From contig JADJIV010000022.1 in assembly GCA_016706845.1 (NCBI GenBank), positions 1-64,000 of the forward strand: a DNA stretch of 64,000 bases, written 5' to 3'. A model generated the notes under the pieces. It made no database searches and was not told the origin of the DNA. It saw only the letters and a program-made list of their open reading frames with translations. This document shows positions 1 through 7,944 of this stretch, in pieces (positions within the stretch are counted from its first letter, which is position 1; every line of letters starts with the position of its first letter). The position numbers and the translations under genes were made by a program. Origin of the DNA: PNOJ01 sp016706845. GTDB taxonomy: Bacteria > Krumholzibacteriota > Krumholzibacteriia > LZORAL124-64-63.

Positions 1-339
1 ACGACATCTACCTCGGGCGCACCGCCGACGAAGGGCTCATCAGCACGGGGCTCCTGCTGGCGTTCTGCATCGTCATCGCGAAGGCCTTCAGGAAACTCTG
101 GAAGGCGAATCCGGGTAAACGCTGGTTCAACCGCGACTACATCGCCCTGATCGCCGGCATCTTCGTGAGCTATCTGGTCGGCGGCATGGGCATCGACTAT
201 CGGTATTTCGATCTGGTCAACAGGGATCGTCTTCCTGTTCGCGGGCGCCGTCTACCGGTTGGGCCACGACCCTGACAGCCTGGAAGTGGCGCCCGAAAGT
301 CCACAGCACACGGCGCAGCCACGGCAGACGACGGCCTGA
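1..339 (+). CDS. O-antigen ligase/polymerase-like membrane protein, C-terminal end (partial, frameshifted)
   Basis: The gene enters from the left edge. The first frame reads DIYLGRTADEGLISTGLLLA, then a charged loop and a hydrophobic helix (YIALIAGIFVSYLVGGMG). This resembles the last periplasmic loop and helices of Wzy/WaaL-type O-antigen ligases, where the chain ends with a short helix and a polar tail. After LVN near base 221 the sense moves by one base to GIVFLFAGAVYRLGHD and ends at 337-339, so one extra A near 222 breaks the frame. The neighbouring CpsD-like gene also fits polysaccharide assembly. The assignment rests on about 110 residues and is tentative. Confidence 0.55.
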
Positions 340-390
340 CCGTCGCCGGAGATTCCGGGCGGCTCCTCGTAACGCGGACGGACCGCGGAC

Positions 391-1113
391 CTACAGGCTT
401 TGCATCCTGTCGTAGAGGAAGGCGGGGATGTCGAAGACCTGCCGGTTGAGCACCGTGCCCAGCACGTTCACGCCCTGGCTGCGCAGGTTGTTGATGCCGT
501 TGCGCACGACTTCGTGCCGCAGCCGCCGGGCCTCGATCACCACGACGGCGCCGAGCGTCGGGCGCGCCAGGTGCCCCACGTCGATGGAGGCGGAAATGGG
601 AGGCGCGTCCACGATGCAGAAGGCGAACTGGTCCGCCAGGCGGTCCAGCAGGTCCCGGTAGTAGCCGCCCACGAGGTAGTCCGTCTGCTTGATCGAGCGG
701 CTGCCGTTGGGCAGGACAACGAACTGGCGCCCGCGCATCAGGTTGTCCGCTTCCGCGGGGCTCTCGAGCAGGGTGCGGAAATCCGCGCTCTCGTTGACGG
801 AGCGCACCGCCGGCGACTGGAAGTTGGCATCGATCCAGACCACGCGCTTGATCAGGATCAGCGACAGGTGCCGGGCGACGTTGTAGGACACGTAGCTGCT
901 GCCTTCGCCGCTCATCGTCGCGGCGAAGGTCACGCTGACGCCCTTGTCGCCCTGGTGCAGGTTGATCAAGGCGTTGGCGAGCCGCTCGAACTCGGCCATC
1001 TGCTCGGTCGGCGGCGCCGGGAAGTGGCTGCCGCTGTCGATGGTCTCGAGGCTGTAGGCAAAGTCCACCACGTTGCCGGATCGCCTCTGCATCGCCGCCA
1101 GGATCTTGCTCAT
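391..1113 (-). CDS. CpsD/CapB-like tyrosine-kinase-fold ATPase with degenerate Walker A
   Basis: A 240-residue protein with the ParA/MinD-like fold of bacterial tyrosine kinases that control exopolysaccharide export. The Walker A' strand (VVWIDANF, residues 91-98) and Walker B (CIVDAPPI, near 165) are clear. The P-loop region reads ATMSGEGSSYVS (65-76) where active members have a Lys after the second Gly; Ser is found instead. The usual C-terminal tyrosine cluster is also missing, with a single Tyr in FLYDRMQSL. It may therefore be a nucleotide-binding or scaffold partner rather than an active kinase. The ligase-like gene upstream supports a polysaccharide role. A good promoter (1339-1367) and an 18-base palindrome (1142-1159) lie upstream in its own orientation. 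Confidence 0.75.
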   Translation of the reverse strand: MSKILAAMQRRSGNVVDFAYSLETIDSGSHFPAPPTEQMAEFERLANALINLHQGDKGVSVTFAATMSGEGSSYVSYNVARHLSLILIKRVVWIDANFQSPAVRSVNESADFRTLLESPAEADNLMRGRQFVVLPNGSRSIKQTDYLVGGYYRDLLDRLADQFAFCIVDAPPISASIDVGHLARPTLGAVVVIEARRLRHEVVRNGINNLRSQGVNVLGTVLNRQVFDIPAFLYDRMQSL

Positions 1114-1141
1114 GTCCTCTACTCCCCCTGCTGGTCCGACA

Positions 1142-1159
1142 CCGTCACGATCGTGACGG
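1142..1159. promoter_or_regulatory. Perfect 18-bp palindrome in the leader of the CpsD-like gene
   Basis: CCGTCACGATCGTGACGG is its own exact reverse complement. It lies 29 to 46 bases upstream of the ATG at 1113, inside the leader predicted from the promoter at 1339-1367. Its size and symmetry fit a dimeric repressor operator. A short hairpin in the mRNA is also possible. Confidence 0.45.
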
Positions 1160-1338
1160 GATCACAAACAGGTCTGCGCGACCAGCGTACGTATTTCTGG
1201 GCGATGTCAGACGGTCGAACGGGATGTGCCCGGTCCAAAGAACAGATCGGCCCTATTGGACGTCACTTTAGCAAGTTCCTCGCCAGACTCCCTGTAGGTG
1301 GGGCAAGAGTCGCGTAGTCGGTTTCAATATCTGTTATC

Positions 1339-1367
1339 ATGATAATCGTGTTGACCCGGAGCGTCAA
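1339..1367 (-). promoter_or_regulatory. Sigma-70-type promoter for the CpsD-like gene
   Basis: Read on the minus strand: TTGACG (1362-1367), 17-base spacer, TATCAT (1339-1344). Transcription would start near 1332 and give a leader of about 220 bases before the ATG at 1113. A 12-base AT-rich palindrome, TTATCATGATAA (1334-1345), overlaps the -10 box and could be a regulator site. Confidence 0.55.
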
Positions 1368-1505
1368 GCAAGCCGGATCTGCCTGTTCCCGGCCGCGGGG
1401 GAATTTTTGGTCTCCAGGCTTGTAGGAACGGATTGGTTGCCGTTACGCCGGTCTGCCGCTACTGTCGGCCGGAGCCCCGCCCCGCCCCTACGAGGATCGA
1501 GGATC

Positions 1506-2477
1506 ATGTTGCGGTCACTGATCGTCCTGGTGTCCCTGACCGTCGCTACCGCGACGGCCGCCGGCCCCTGGCCCGTCCGGGTCCCCGCGGACGTCACCCG
1601 CCCCGACCTACCCCCCTCCCCCGCCCTGCGCGGCGGCGACCCCGGCTGCGCCAGCGCGCCCGTCCAGGCCGTCGCCCCGGGCCTCGATACGGTGATCACC
1701 GGCGACACCACCGGCGGCGTCTCGGCGGTCGACGGTTACGGCTGCGTGGGCTGGGTCGAGAGCGGCCCCGAATCGGTGCTGCTGCTGGACGTGCCCGTTT
1801 CGACGACCCTGCACCTGATCCTGGAGTCGACCGCCGACCTGGACCTGTTCCTGCTCTCGGGCTGCGACAGCGACCTCTGCGTGGCCCACCACACCCGCGA
1901 GTTCGTGGTCGCGGTCGATGGGCGGGCCGAGCCCTGGGTCGTGGTCATCGACGGCTACCAGGGCGCCTCGGGCCCCTGGAGCCTGACGGTGCGGGCCTTC
2001 CCTGCGGGCGTGCCGCCGGAGGTCTGCGCGACCGCCACGCCCCTGCTCTGCCGGACGTCGGCCCACAACGCCGAGGGCAGCCTCTACGGCCTGCCCAACC
2101 AGCTCTTCACCGACGACTGCGCGGGCTACCTCGAGGCGGGCGGCGAGCAGTGGTACGCGGTGAGCCTGGCCGACAGCGCCCGGGCCACGCTCACCCTGAG
2201 CGAACAGACCTTCGACGCCGCGTTGTGGCTCTTCGACGGCTGCGAGGCGACCGCCGACTGCGTCGCCTTCGCCGACCACGGCGTCTCGGGGTCGCAGGAG
2301 GTCCTGGTCTACCGCAACCTCACCGGCGCGCGGCGGACCTACTACCTCGCCGTGGACGCGGCCCAGCCGCCGTCAGGCGAGTTCGACGGGTACTACTTCC
2401 TGGAGTCGGTCTGCACGGACGGGATCGTCGCCAACGAAACAACGGCCTGGGGCACCATCAAGTCCTTCTACCGTTGA
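1506..2477 (+). CDS. Secreted protein with two PPC-like domains and a W-G-x-I-K-x-x-Y-R tail
   Basis: The start at 1506 follows GAGGATCGAGG and gives a clean signal peptide (MLRSLIVLVSLTVATATAAG); in-frame starts further upstream would bury it. The 323-residue product is Cys-rich and carries two related beta-sandwich segments. One is around residues 60-165 (LDLFLLSGCDSDLC...) and the other around 185-300 (ALWLFDGCEATADC...). They resemble bacterial pre-peptidase C-terminal (PPC) domains, with paired cysteines in DGC/SGC motifs. No catalytic motif is visible. The last residues, TAWGTIKSFYR, match the ends of the proteins at 8616-9272 and 54238-54855. Function unknown; a secreted surface or matrix protein is the best guess. 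Confidence 0.7.
   Translation: MLRSLIVLVSLTVATATAAGPWPVRVPADVTRPDLPPSPALRGGDPGCASAPVQAVAPGLDTVITGDTTGGVSAVDGYGCVGWVESGPESVLLLDVPVSTTLHLILESTADLDLFLLSGCDSDLCVAHHTREFVVAVDGRAEPWVVVIDGYQGASGPWSLTVRAFPAGVPPEVCATATPLLCRTSAHNAEGSLYGLPNQLFTDDCAGYLEAGGEQWYAVSLADSARATLTLSEQTFDAALWLFDGCEATADCVAFADHGVSGSQEVLVYRNLTGARRTYYLAVDAAQPPSGEFDGYYFLESVCTDGIVANETTAWGTIKSFYR
2442..2477 (+). other. C-terminal tail, copy 1 (TAWGTIKSFYR)
   Basis: Coding positions of the last 11 residues plus stop. The pattern W-[GS]-x-[IV]-K-x-x-Y-R recurs at the extreme C-terminus of two other secreted proteins in this window whose bodies are unrelated, which suggests a sorting or anchoring signal. Confidence 0.55.
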
Positions 2478-2516
2478 GGGTTGCACCCCGCAAATTCCCG
2501 CCGTCGGTTTGCATTC

Positions 2517-2543
2517 TTGATCTCCCGGACTGCTGCCTATAGT
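2517..2543 (+). promoter_or_regulatory. Possible promoter for the topoisomerase VI operon
   Basis: TTGATC (2517-2522) and TATAGT (2538-2543) are separated by 15 bases, shorter than the usual 17. The -10 box is good and lies 50 bases before the ATG at 2594. Tentative. Confidence 0.35.
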
Positions 2544-2593
2544 CTTGGCGGATCCGACGGACCGCCTCTCTCGGGAGACCAGGAAGGATCCCC

Positions 2594-4282
2594 ATGTCCG
2601 CTGCCGCGAAACCCTCCCGGCGCCCGCCCCGCGTCGCCGCCACCGCCCAGAGCATGGCCGAGAAACAGCGCGAGATCTCCATCAGCGAGTTCTTCACCAA
2701 GAACCGCCACCTGCTGGGCTTCGATTCGCCCGCCAAGGCGCTGATGACGACCATCAAGGAGGCCGTCGACAACTCCCTGGACGCCTGCGAGGAGGCCGGC
2801 ATCCTGCCCGAGGTGCTGGTCGAGATCCAGCCGGTGGGCAACGGCAAGCGCAACGGCGCCGAGGTCGAGACGGTCCTGGAACTCGAGGCCGAGCCGGAGA
2901 AGCCGTCGCGCCGCAAGGGCGCCGTGGCCCCGGTCAAGGAGGAGCGCTACCGGGTCATCGTGGAGGACAACGGGCCGGGCATCGTGCGCCAGCAGGTGCC
3001 GCGCATCTTCGGCAAGCTGTTGTACGGATCGAAGTTCCACAGCCTGCGCCAGAGCCGCGGCCAGCAGGGCATCGGCATCTCGGCCGCCGGCATGTACGGG
3101 CAGCTGACCACCGGCAAGCCGGTGGTGATCGTCAGCCGCACCGCCCAGCAGGACCGCGGCCACCGCTTCGAACTCATGCTGGACATGAAGAAGAACGAGC
3201 CGGTCGTCCAGAAGGACGAGGAGTGCGACTGGGAGCGCCCCCACGGCACCCGCGTGGAGATCGAGCTGACGGGCTCCTACAAGCGCGGCCAGCACTCCGT
3301 CGACGTCTACCTCCAGCAGACCGCCGTCGCGAACCCGCACGTGCGGCTGATCTACCGCTCGCCGCGCGGCGACGAGATGATCTACCCGCGGGCCGCCGCC
3401 GAGCTGCCCGTCGAGGCGCACGAGATCCAGCCCCACCCCTACGGCGTGGAGCTGGGCATGCTGCTGCGGATGCTCAAGGAGACCAAGCAGCGCAACCTGT
3501 CGGGCTTCCTGCGCCACGAGTTCTGCCGGGTCGGCCCCAAGACCGCCGACCAGATCCTCGAGACCGCCGGCCTGCCTGCGACCAAGTCGCCGCGCCACAC
3601 CGACCAGGACGAGGTCCAGCGGCTGATGGACGCCATCGCCGCCACCAAGATCCCCAGCCCGCCCACCGACTGCCTCTCGCCCATCGGCGAGCCGCTGGTG
3701 CTGGCCGGGCTGAAGCAGCGGCTGGACGCCGAGTTCACGACGGCCGTCACCCGCCCGCCGTCGGTCTACCGCGGCAACCCCTTCCAGGTGGAAGTGGGCC
3801 TGGCCTACGGCGGCGGCCTGCCCGCCGACGACCTGGCCCAGGTGCTGCGCTTCGCCAACCGCGTGCCGCTGCTCTACCAGGCCTCGGCCTGCGCCATCCA
3901 CAAGGCCGTGCTGACCAACAACTGGCGCAGCTACGGCCTGCAGCAGTCCCGCGGCGCCCTGCCGTCGGGGCCGCTGGTGATCTTCGTGCACATGGCGTCG
4001 GTCTGGGTGCCGTTCACTTCGGAGAGCAAGGAGGCGGTGGCCCACTACCCGGAGATCGTCAAGGAGATCAGGCTGGCGCTGCAGGAGGCCGGCCGCCAGC
4101 TGCAGATCCACATCCGCAGGCGCGTGCGCGAGCGCGAGGCGCTGAAGAAGCAGGGCTATATCCAGAAGTACATTCCCCACATCGGCGACGCGCTGCGCGA
4201 CATGCTGCACCTGGACGAGGGCGAGCGGACGGAGATCATCGCCACGCTCACCGACACCCTGGAACGCAGCCGCAAGATTTAA
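2594..4282 (+). CDS. top6B: DNA topoisomerase VI subunit B
   Basis: ATPase subunit of the type IIB topoisomerase, which passes one DNA duplex through another in an A2B2 complex. The GHKL ATP site is intact: EAVDNSLDACEEAG (around residue 56), EDNGPGI (around 121) and GQQGIGISAAGMY (around 156). The helix-two-turn-helix segment (LSGFLRHEFCRVGPKTADQI) and the transducer domain with the switch lysine region (SESKEAVAHYPEI) follow. At 562 residues it has the core domains without the extra C-terminal domain of some archaeal forms. AGGAAGGA precedes the ATG. The A subunit is two genes downstream. Topoisomerase VI is archaeal-type and patchy in bacteria, so acquisition by transfer is likely. Confidence 0.93.
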   Translation: MSAAAKPSRRPPRVAATAQSMAEKQREISISEFFTKNRHLLGFDSPAKALMTTIKEAVDNSLDACEEAGILPEVLVEIQPVGNGKRNGAEVETVLELEAEPEKPSRRKGAVAPVKEERYRVIVEDNGPGIVRQQVPRIFGKLLYGSKFHSLRQSRGQQGIGISAAGMYGQLTTGKPVVIVSRTAQQDRGHRFELMLDMKKNEPVVQKDEECDWERPHGTRVEIELTGSYKRGQHSVDVYLQQTAVANPHVRLIYRSPRGDEMIYPRAAAELPVEAHEIQPHPYGVELGMLLRMLKETKQRNLSGFLRHEFCRVGPKTADQILETAGLPATKSPRHTDQDEVQRLMDAIAATKIPSPPTDCLSPIGEPLVLAGLKQRLDAEFTTAVTRPPSVYRGNPFQVEVGLAYGGGLPADDLAQVLRFANRVPLLYQASACAIHKAVLTNNWRSYGLQQSRGALPSGPLVIFVHMASVWVPFTSESKEAVAHYPEIVKEIRLALQEAGRQLQIHIRRRVREREALKKQGYIQKYIPHIGDALRDMLHLDEGERTEIIATLTDTLERSRKI

Positions 4283-4326
4283 CGAAGTATCTGACGGCGT
4301 CCGCAGCCGCCGCAACGGGAGCGACC

Positions 4327-5820
4327 ATGAACCAGTCCTACGAATTCTACCGGGAACGGATGGCGGAGATCCAGGCCCTGAACTCGGCCCTGTCCCTGCT
4401 GTCCTGGGACCAGGAGACCCTGATGCCGCCGCGCGGCCTCTCCGCGCGCTCCACGACCCGCGCGGCGCTGGCCGGGCTGGTGCACGACCGCGCCACCGAC
4501 CCCGCCCTGGGCGCGCTGCTGGAGGAACTCGCCGGCGCCGGCCTGGACACCACCGCGACGGCCAACGTGCGCGAATCCCTGCGCGACCACCGGCGCGCCG
4601 TGCTCGTGCCCCGCGACCTCGTGACCGAACTGGCGGAGACCACCACCCTGGCGCAGCAGGCCTGGGTCGAGGCGCGCTCCCGCAACGAATGGCCGCTCTT
4701 CGCGCCGCTGCTGGGGCACATCGTCGGCCTGAAGCGCCGCGAAGCCGAGGCCCTGGGCTACCGGGACGAGCCCTACGACGCGCTGCTGGACGAGTTCGAG
4801 CCGGGAGCCCGCGCCGCCGACCTGGCGCGGATCTTCGCCGAGGTGCGCACCGCGCTGGTGCCGCTGGTGGAGGCCGCGCGCCGCGACCCCGCCGACCGCG
4901 GCGAGGACCTGCTGCGCGGCGACCTGCCGGTCGCGGCCCAGGACGCCCTGGGCCGCCACATCCTGAAGGACCTGGGCTTCGACCTCGAAGGCGGGCGTCT
5001 GGACGTCTCGGCCCACCCCTTCTCCACGCAGATCGCGCCGGGCGACGTGCGCCTGACGACCCACTACGACGCCGCCGACCTGCAGAAGTCCCTCTACTCC
5101 ACGATCCACGAGGCCGGCCACGGCATGTACGAGCAGGGGCTGCCCGCCGGCCAGATCGGCCTGCCCCTGGGCGAGGCCGTCAGCCTGGGCGTCCACGAGT
5201 CCCAGTCGCGGCTGTGGGAGAACCAGATCGGGCGGTCGCGCGCGTTCATGAGCTACCTGCTGCCGCTGCTGCGCCGGCACTTCCCGGGACGCTTCGACGG
5301 CGTCGCGCCCGAGCAGCTCGACCGCGCCGTGAACGTGGTGCGCCCCTCGGCGATCCGCATCGAAGCCGACGAGGTGACCTACACCCTGCACATCGTGCTG
5401 CGCATGGAGCTGGAGCGGGCGTTGCTGCGCGGCGAGATCGACGTCGCCGACCTGCCCTCGCTCTGGAACGAGCGGATGCGCGCGGACCTGGGCGTGACCC
5501 CGGCCGACGACGCCGAGGGCGTCCTGCAGGACATCCACTGGTCCTTCGGCCTGTTCGGGTACTTCCCGACCTACGCCCTGGGCAACCTCTACGCGGCCGA
5601 ACTGCACCTCGCGGCGAAGCGGGCCCTGCCCGGCCTGGACGACGACGTCGCGCGCGGCGACTTCCTGCCGCTGCTGGCCTGGCTGCGGGAGAACATCCAC
5701 CGGCGCGGCCGCGAGTTCGCGCCGCGGGAGCTGGTGCGTGCGGCGACGGGCCGTGAGCCCGGCTCCGGCGCCTACCTCGACTACCTGCGCGCCAAGTTCG
5801 GCGCGCTGTACGCCGTCTGA
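4327..5820 (+). CDS. M32 family metallocarboxypeptidase (carboxypeptidase Taq type)
   Basis: A 497-residue cytoplasmic zinc exopeptidase that removes C-terminal residues from peptides. The start region (YRERMAEIQALNSALSLLSW) is typical of the family. The zinc site HEAGHGMYEQG (around residue 262) is followed by HESQSRLWENQIGRS, which carries the third ligand, and by substrate-site motifs such as YTLHIVLRMELERALL. Length matches the family (about 500). It lies 44 bases after top6B and 29 before top6A in the same direction, so it is probably co-transcribed with both, although it has no known role in DNA topology. Confidence 0.92.
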   Translation: MNQSYEFYRERMAEIQALNSALSLLSWDQETLMPPRGLSARSTTRAALAGLVHDRATDPALGALLEELAGAGLDTTATANVRESLRDHRRAVLVPRDLVTELAETTTLAQQAWVEARSRNEWPLFAPLLGHIVGLKRREAEALGYRDEPYDALLDEFEPGARAADLARIFAEVRTALVPLVEAARRDPADRGEDLLRGDLPVAAQDALGRHILKDLGFDLEGGRLDVSAHPFSTQIAPGDVRLTTHYDAADLQKSLYSTIHEAGHGMYEQGLPAGQIGLPLGEAVSLGVHESQSRLWENQIGRSRAFMSYLLPLLRRHFPGRFDGVAPEQLDRAVNVVRPSAIRIEADEVTYTLHIVLRMELERALLRGEIDVADLPSLWNERMRADLGVTPADDAEGVLQDIHWSFGLFGYFPTYALGNLYAAELHLAAKRALPGLDDDVARGDFLPLLAWLRENIHRRGREFAPRELVRAATGREPGSGAYLDYLRAKFGALYAV

Positions 5821-5849
5821 CCCGCCCGGCGGGAGACTGGGAGAACGAC

Positions 5850-7078
5850 GTGTCCGAGAAGAAACCCGACCGCGAGCAGCCCGAGCTGGCCTTCGGCTCC
5901 GCCCGGCCGCCGCTGCCGCCGAAGCCGGCCCCGAAACCGGCCGCGAAGAAGGCGGCGCCGGGGCGCACCGCCCGCACGGCCGCCCGGCCGGCCGGCGGCG
6001 AAACCCTGCTGAAGCGCATCGCCAAGGAGGCGGGCGACGTCCGCACGAGCATCCTGAAGGGCCGCAAGCCGACGCTGCGCTTCCCGGTGCGCTCGCTGCA
6101 GAACGTGACCTACCAGCCCGGCGTGGGCTACTTCGAGCTGAAGGGCCGCGAGAAGGAGCGCACCCTGACCGTCAGCACGGTCAAGACCTTCGCCCAGACG
6201 CTCAAGATGATGTCCCTCTCGCAGGAGCTGGTCCGCACCGACGACATCGCCACCAAGCGAGAAGCCTACTACGTCAGCAAGAACTGGGCGGAGGCGCGCT
6301 TCAAGGAGCAGCCCGAGTCCGACGCGGTCATGGAGGACGTCGAGGCGTTCTTCGGGGTCAACCGCGAGCAGCTCGGCTTCGTGCCCGAGGAGAAGGGCGG
6401 CGACGTGGCGGGCCGGCTGGTGGTCATCGACCAGGACCGCGACACCGGCGAGACGCTGCGCATCGACTGCACCCGCTTCGGCAGCGGGGCCTACTCGATC
6501 CCCATCTCGGTCGAGACGCTCGGCTTCGAGACCGACGCCGACTTCATCCTCTGCATCGAGACCGCGGGCATGTTCCAGCGCCTGGTGAAGCACAACTACT
6601 GGAAGCAGGCCAACTGCGTCCTGGTCTCGCTGGGGGGGTGCCCACGCGCGCCTGCCGCCGCTTCGTGCGCCGGCTCGCCGACGAGAAGAACATCCCGGTC
6701 TACGTCTTCGTCGACGGGGACCCGTACGGCTTCTCCAACATCTACCGCACGCTCAAGGTCGGCAGCGGCAACGCCGCCCACCTCAACGAGTTCTTCTGCG
6801 TGCCGCAGGCCCGTTTCCTGGGCATCACGCCCCAGGACATCATCGACTACGAGCTGCCCACCCACCCCCTGAAGGACGTGGACATCAAGCGGGCCAAGGA
6901 CGCCCTGAAGAACGACCCCTTCATCCTGCACCACAAACAGTGGCAGCTAGCCATGCATCAAATGATTAAGATGGGGGTGCGCGCCGAGCAGCAGGCCCTG
7001 GCCAAGCACGGCCTCAACTACGTCATCGACGAGTACCTGCCCCGCAAGCTGGGCGACGTGAAGGCGTTCCTACCCTGA
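5850..7078 (+). CDS. top6A: DNA topoisomerase VI subunit A, one apparent frameshift
   Basis: DNA-cutting subunit, related to Spo11. GTG start after GGGAGACTGGGAG. A Pro/Ala/Lys-rich extension (residues 1-50) precedes the winged-helix domain with the catalytic tyrosine motif KREAYYVSKN. The Toprim domain has its acidic residues (LCIETAGMF, VFVDGDPYGF). The frame breaks at the seven-G run 6632-6638: one more G would join LVSLGG to VPTRACRRF and give a product of about 410 residues. All catalytic motifs are otherwise intact, so a sequencing indel is likelier than a dead gene. It completes the topoisomerase VI operon. Confidence 0.88.
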
Positions 7079-7089
7079 GGAGACCGATC

Positions 7090-7902
7090 ATGAGACACCC
7101 CCACCGTGACACGGCGGCCATGCTGGCGCTGACCCTGGCCCTGCTGGCGGGCTGCGCCACCACCGGCCCGCACGGCGAGCAGAGCCTGATCCTGATCGAC
7201 ACCCCCACCGAGATCCAGATGGGCATGGAGACCGACGTCGGCATCCGCCAGGAGTACCCGGTCCACACCGGCGCCGCCCTGAACGCCTACGTCGCCGAGG
7301 TGGGCGCGCGCGTGGCCGCGCACAGCGAGCGCAAGGACGTCACGTACACCTTCACGCTGCTCGAGAGCGACATCGTCAACGCCTTCGCCGCCCCCGGGGG
7401 GTACATCTACGTGACCACCGGGCTGTTGAAGGCCGCCCACGACGAGTCCGAGCTGGCCGGCGTGATGGCCCACGAGCTGGGCCACGTCATCGGCCGCCAC
7501 TCCGTACGCCAGATCCAGCAGGCGATGGGCATGCAGATGGCCGCCGAGCTGCTGCTCGGCGACACCCAGGGCGCCGCCTGGCAGCAGGTGGCCGGCCTGG
7601 GCGCCGGGCTGTTCACGATGAAGAACAGCCGCGACCACGAATTCCAGGCCGACCAGTTCGGCGTCAAGTACCTCGTCGCCGCGGGCTACGACCCCGAAGG
7701 CATCCTGCGCTTCTTCCAGACGCTGGTCGACATGAGCGGGGAAGGCCAGACCGGCGCCGCCGGCTGGTTCAGCACCCACCCGGCGACCGAGGAGCGGATC
7801 ACGCGCGCCCGCGAGGAGATCGCGCTCTACGATCTCGGCAACTCGCCGCGCAACCGTTACCAGGAACGTTTCCGGCAGGCGACCGCGCGGCTGCGCGGCT
7901 GA
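7090..7902 (+). CDS. M48 family zinc metalloprotease lipoprotein
   Basis: A 270-residue probable outer-membrane lipoprotein. The signal peptide ends in the lipobox LLAGC (Cys near residue 20). The peptidase domain has the zinc motif HELGHVIGRH and the downstream glutamate motif EFQADQFGVKYL, as in BepA/LoiP/YcaL-type M48 proteases that act on outer-membrane proteins. The stretch NAFAAPGGYIYVTTGLL is also characteristic. It begins 11 bases after top6A with GAGGAG before the ATG, so it may share that transcript. Confidence 0.88.
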   Translation: MRHPHRDTAAMLALTLALLAGCATTGPHGEQSLILIDTPTEIQMGMETDVGIRQEYPVHTGAALNAYVAEVGARVAAHSERKDVTYTFTLLESDIVNAFAAPGGYIYVTTGLLKAAHDESELAGVMAHELGHVIGRHSVRQIQQAMGMQMAAELLLGDTQGAAWQQVAGLGAGLFTMKNSRDHEFQADQFGVKYLVAAGYDPEGILRFFQTLVDMSGEGQTGAAGWFSTHPATEERITRAREEIALYDLGNSPRNRYQERFRQATARLRG

Positions 7903-7944
7903 CCGCCCCGACCGAACCGGACCACCCCGGCGAAAGGCCGACGC

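Larger units (their letters stand above)
1114..1505. other. Divergent intergenic region, 392 bases
   Basis: It holds the minus-strand promoter and the two palindromes listed separately. I see no convincing -35/-10 pair for the rightward gene at 1506, no small gene with a ribosome site, and no tRNA or known riboswitch motif. Confidence 0.5.

Noticed and set aside
2537..4315. 592-codon open frame on the minus strand opposite topoisomerase VI B
   Set aside because: Composition is rich in Val, Leu, Gln, His and Arg, with no domain. It mirrors the strong codon bias of the GC-rich gene on the other strand.
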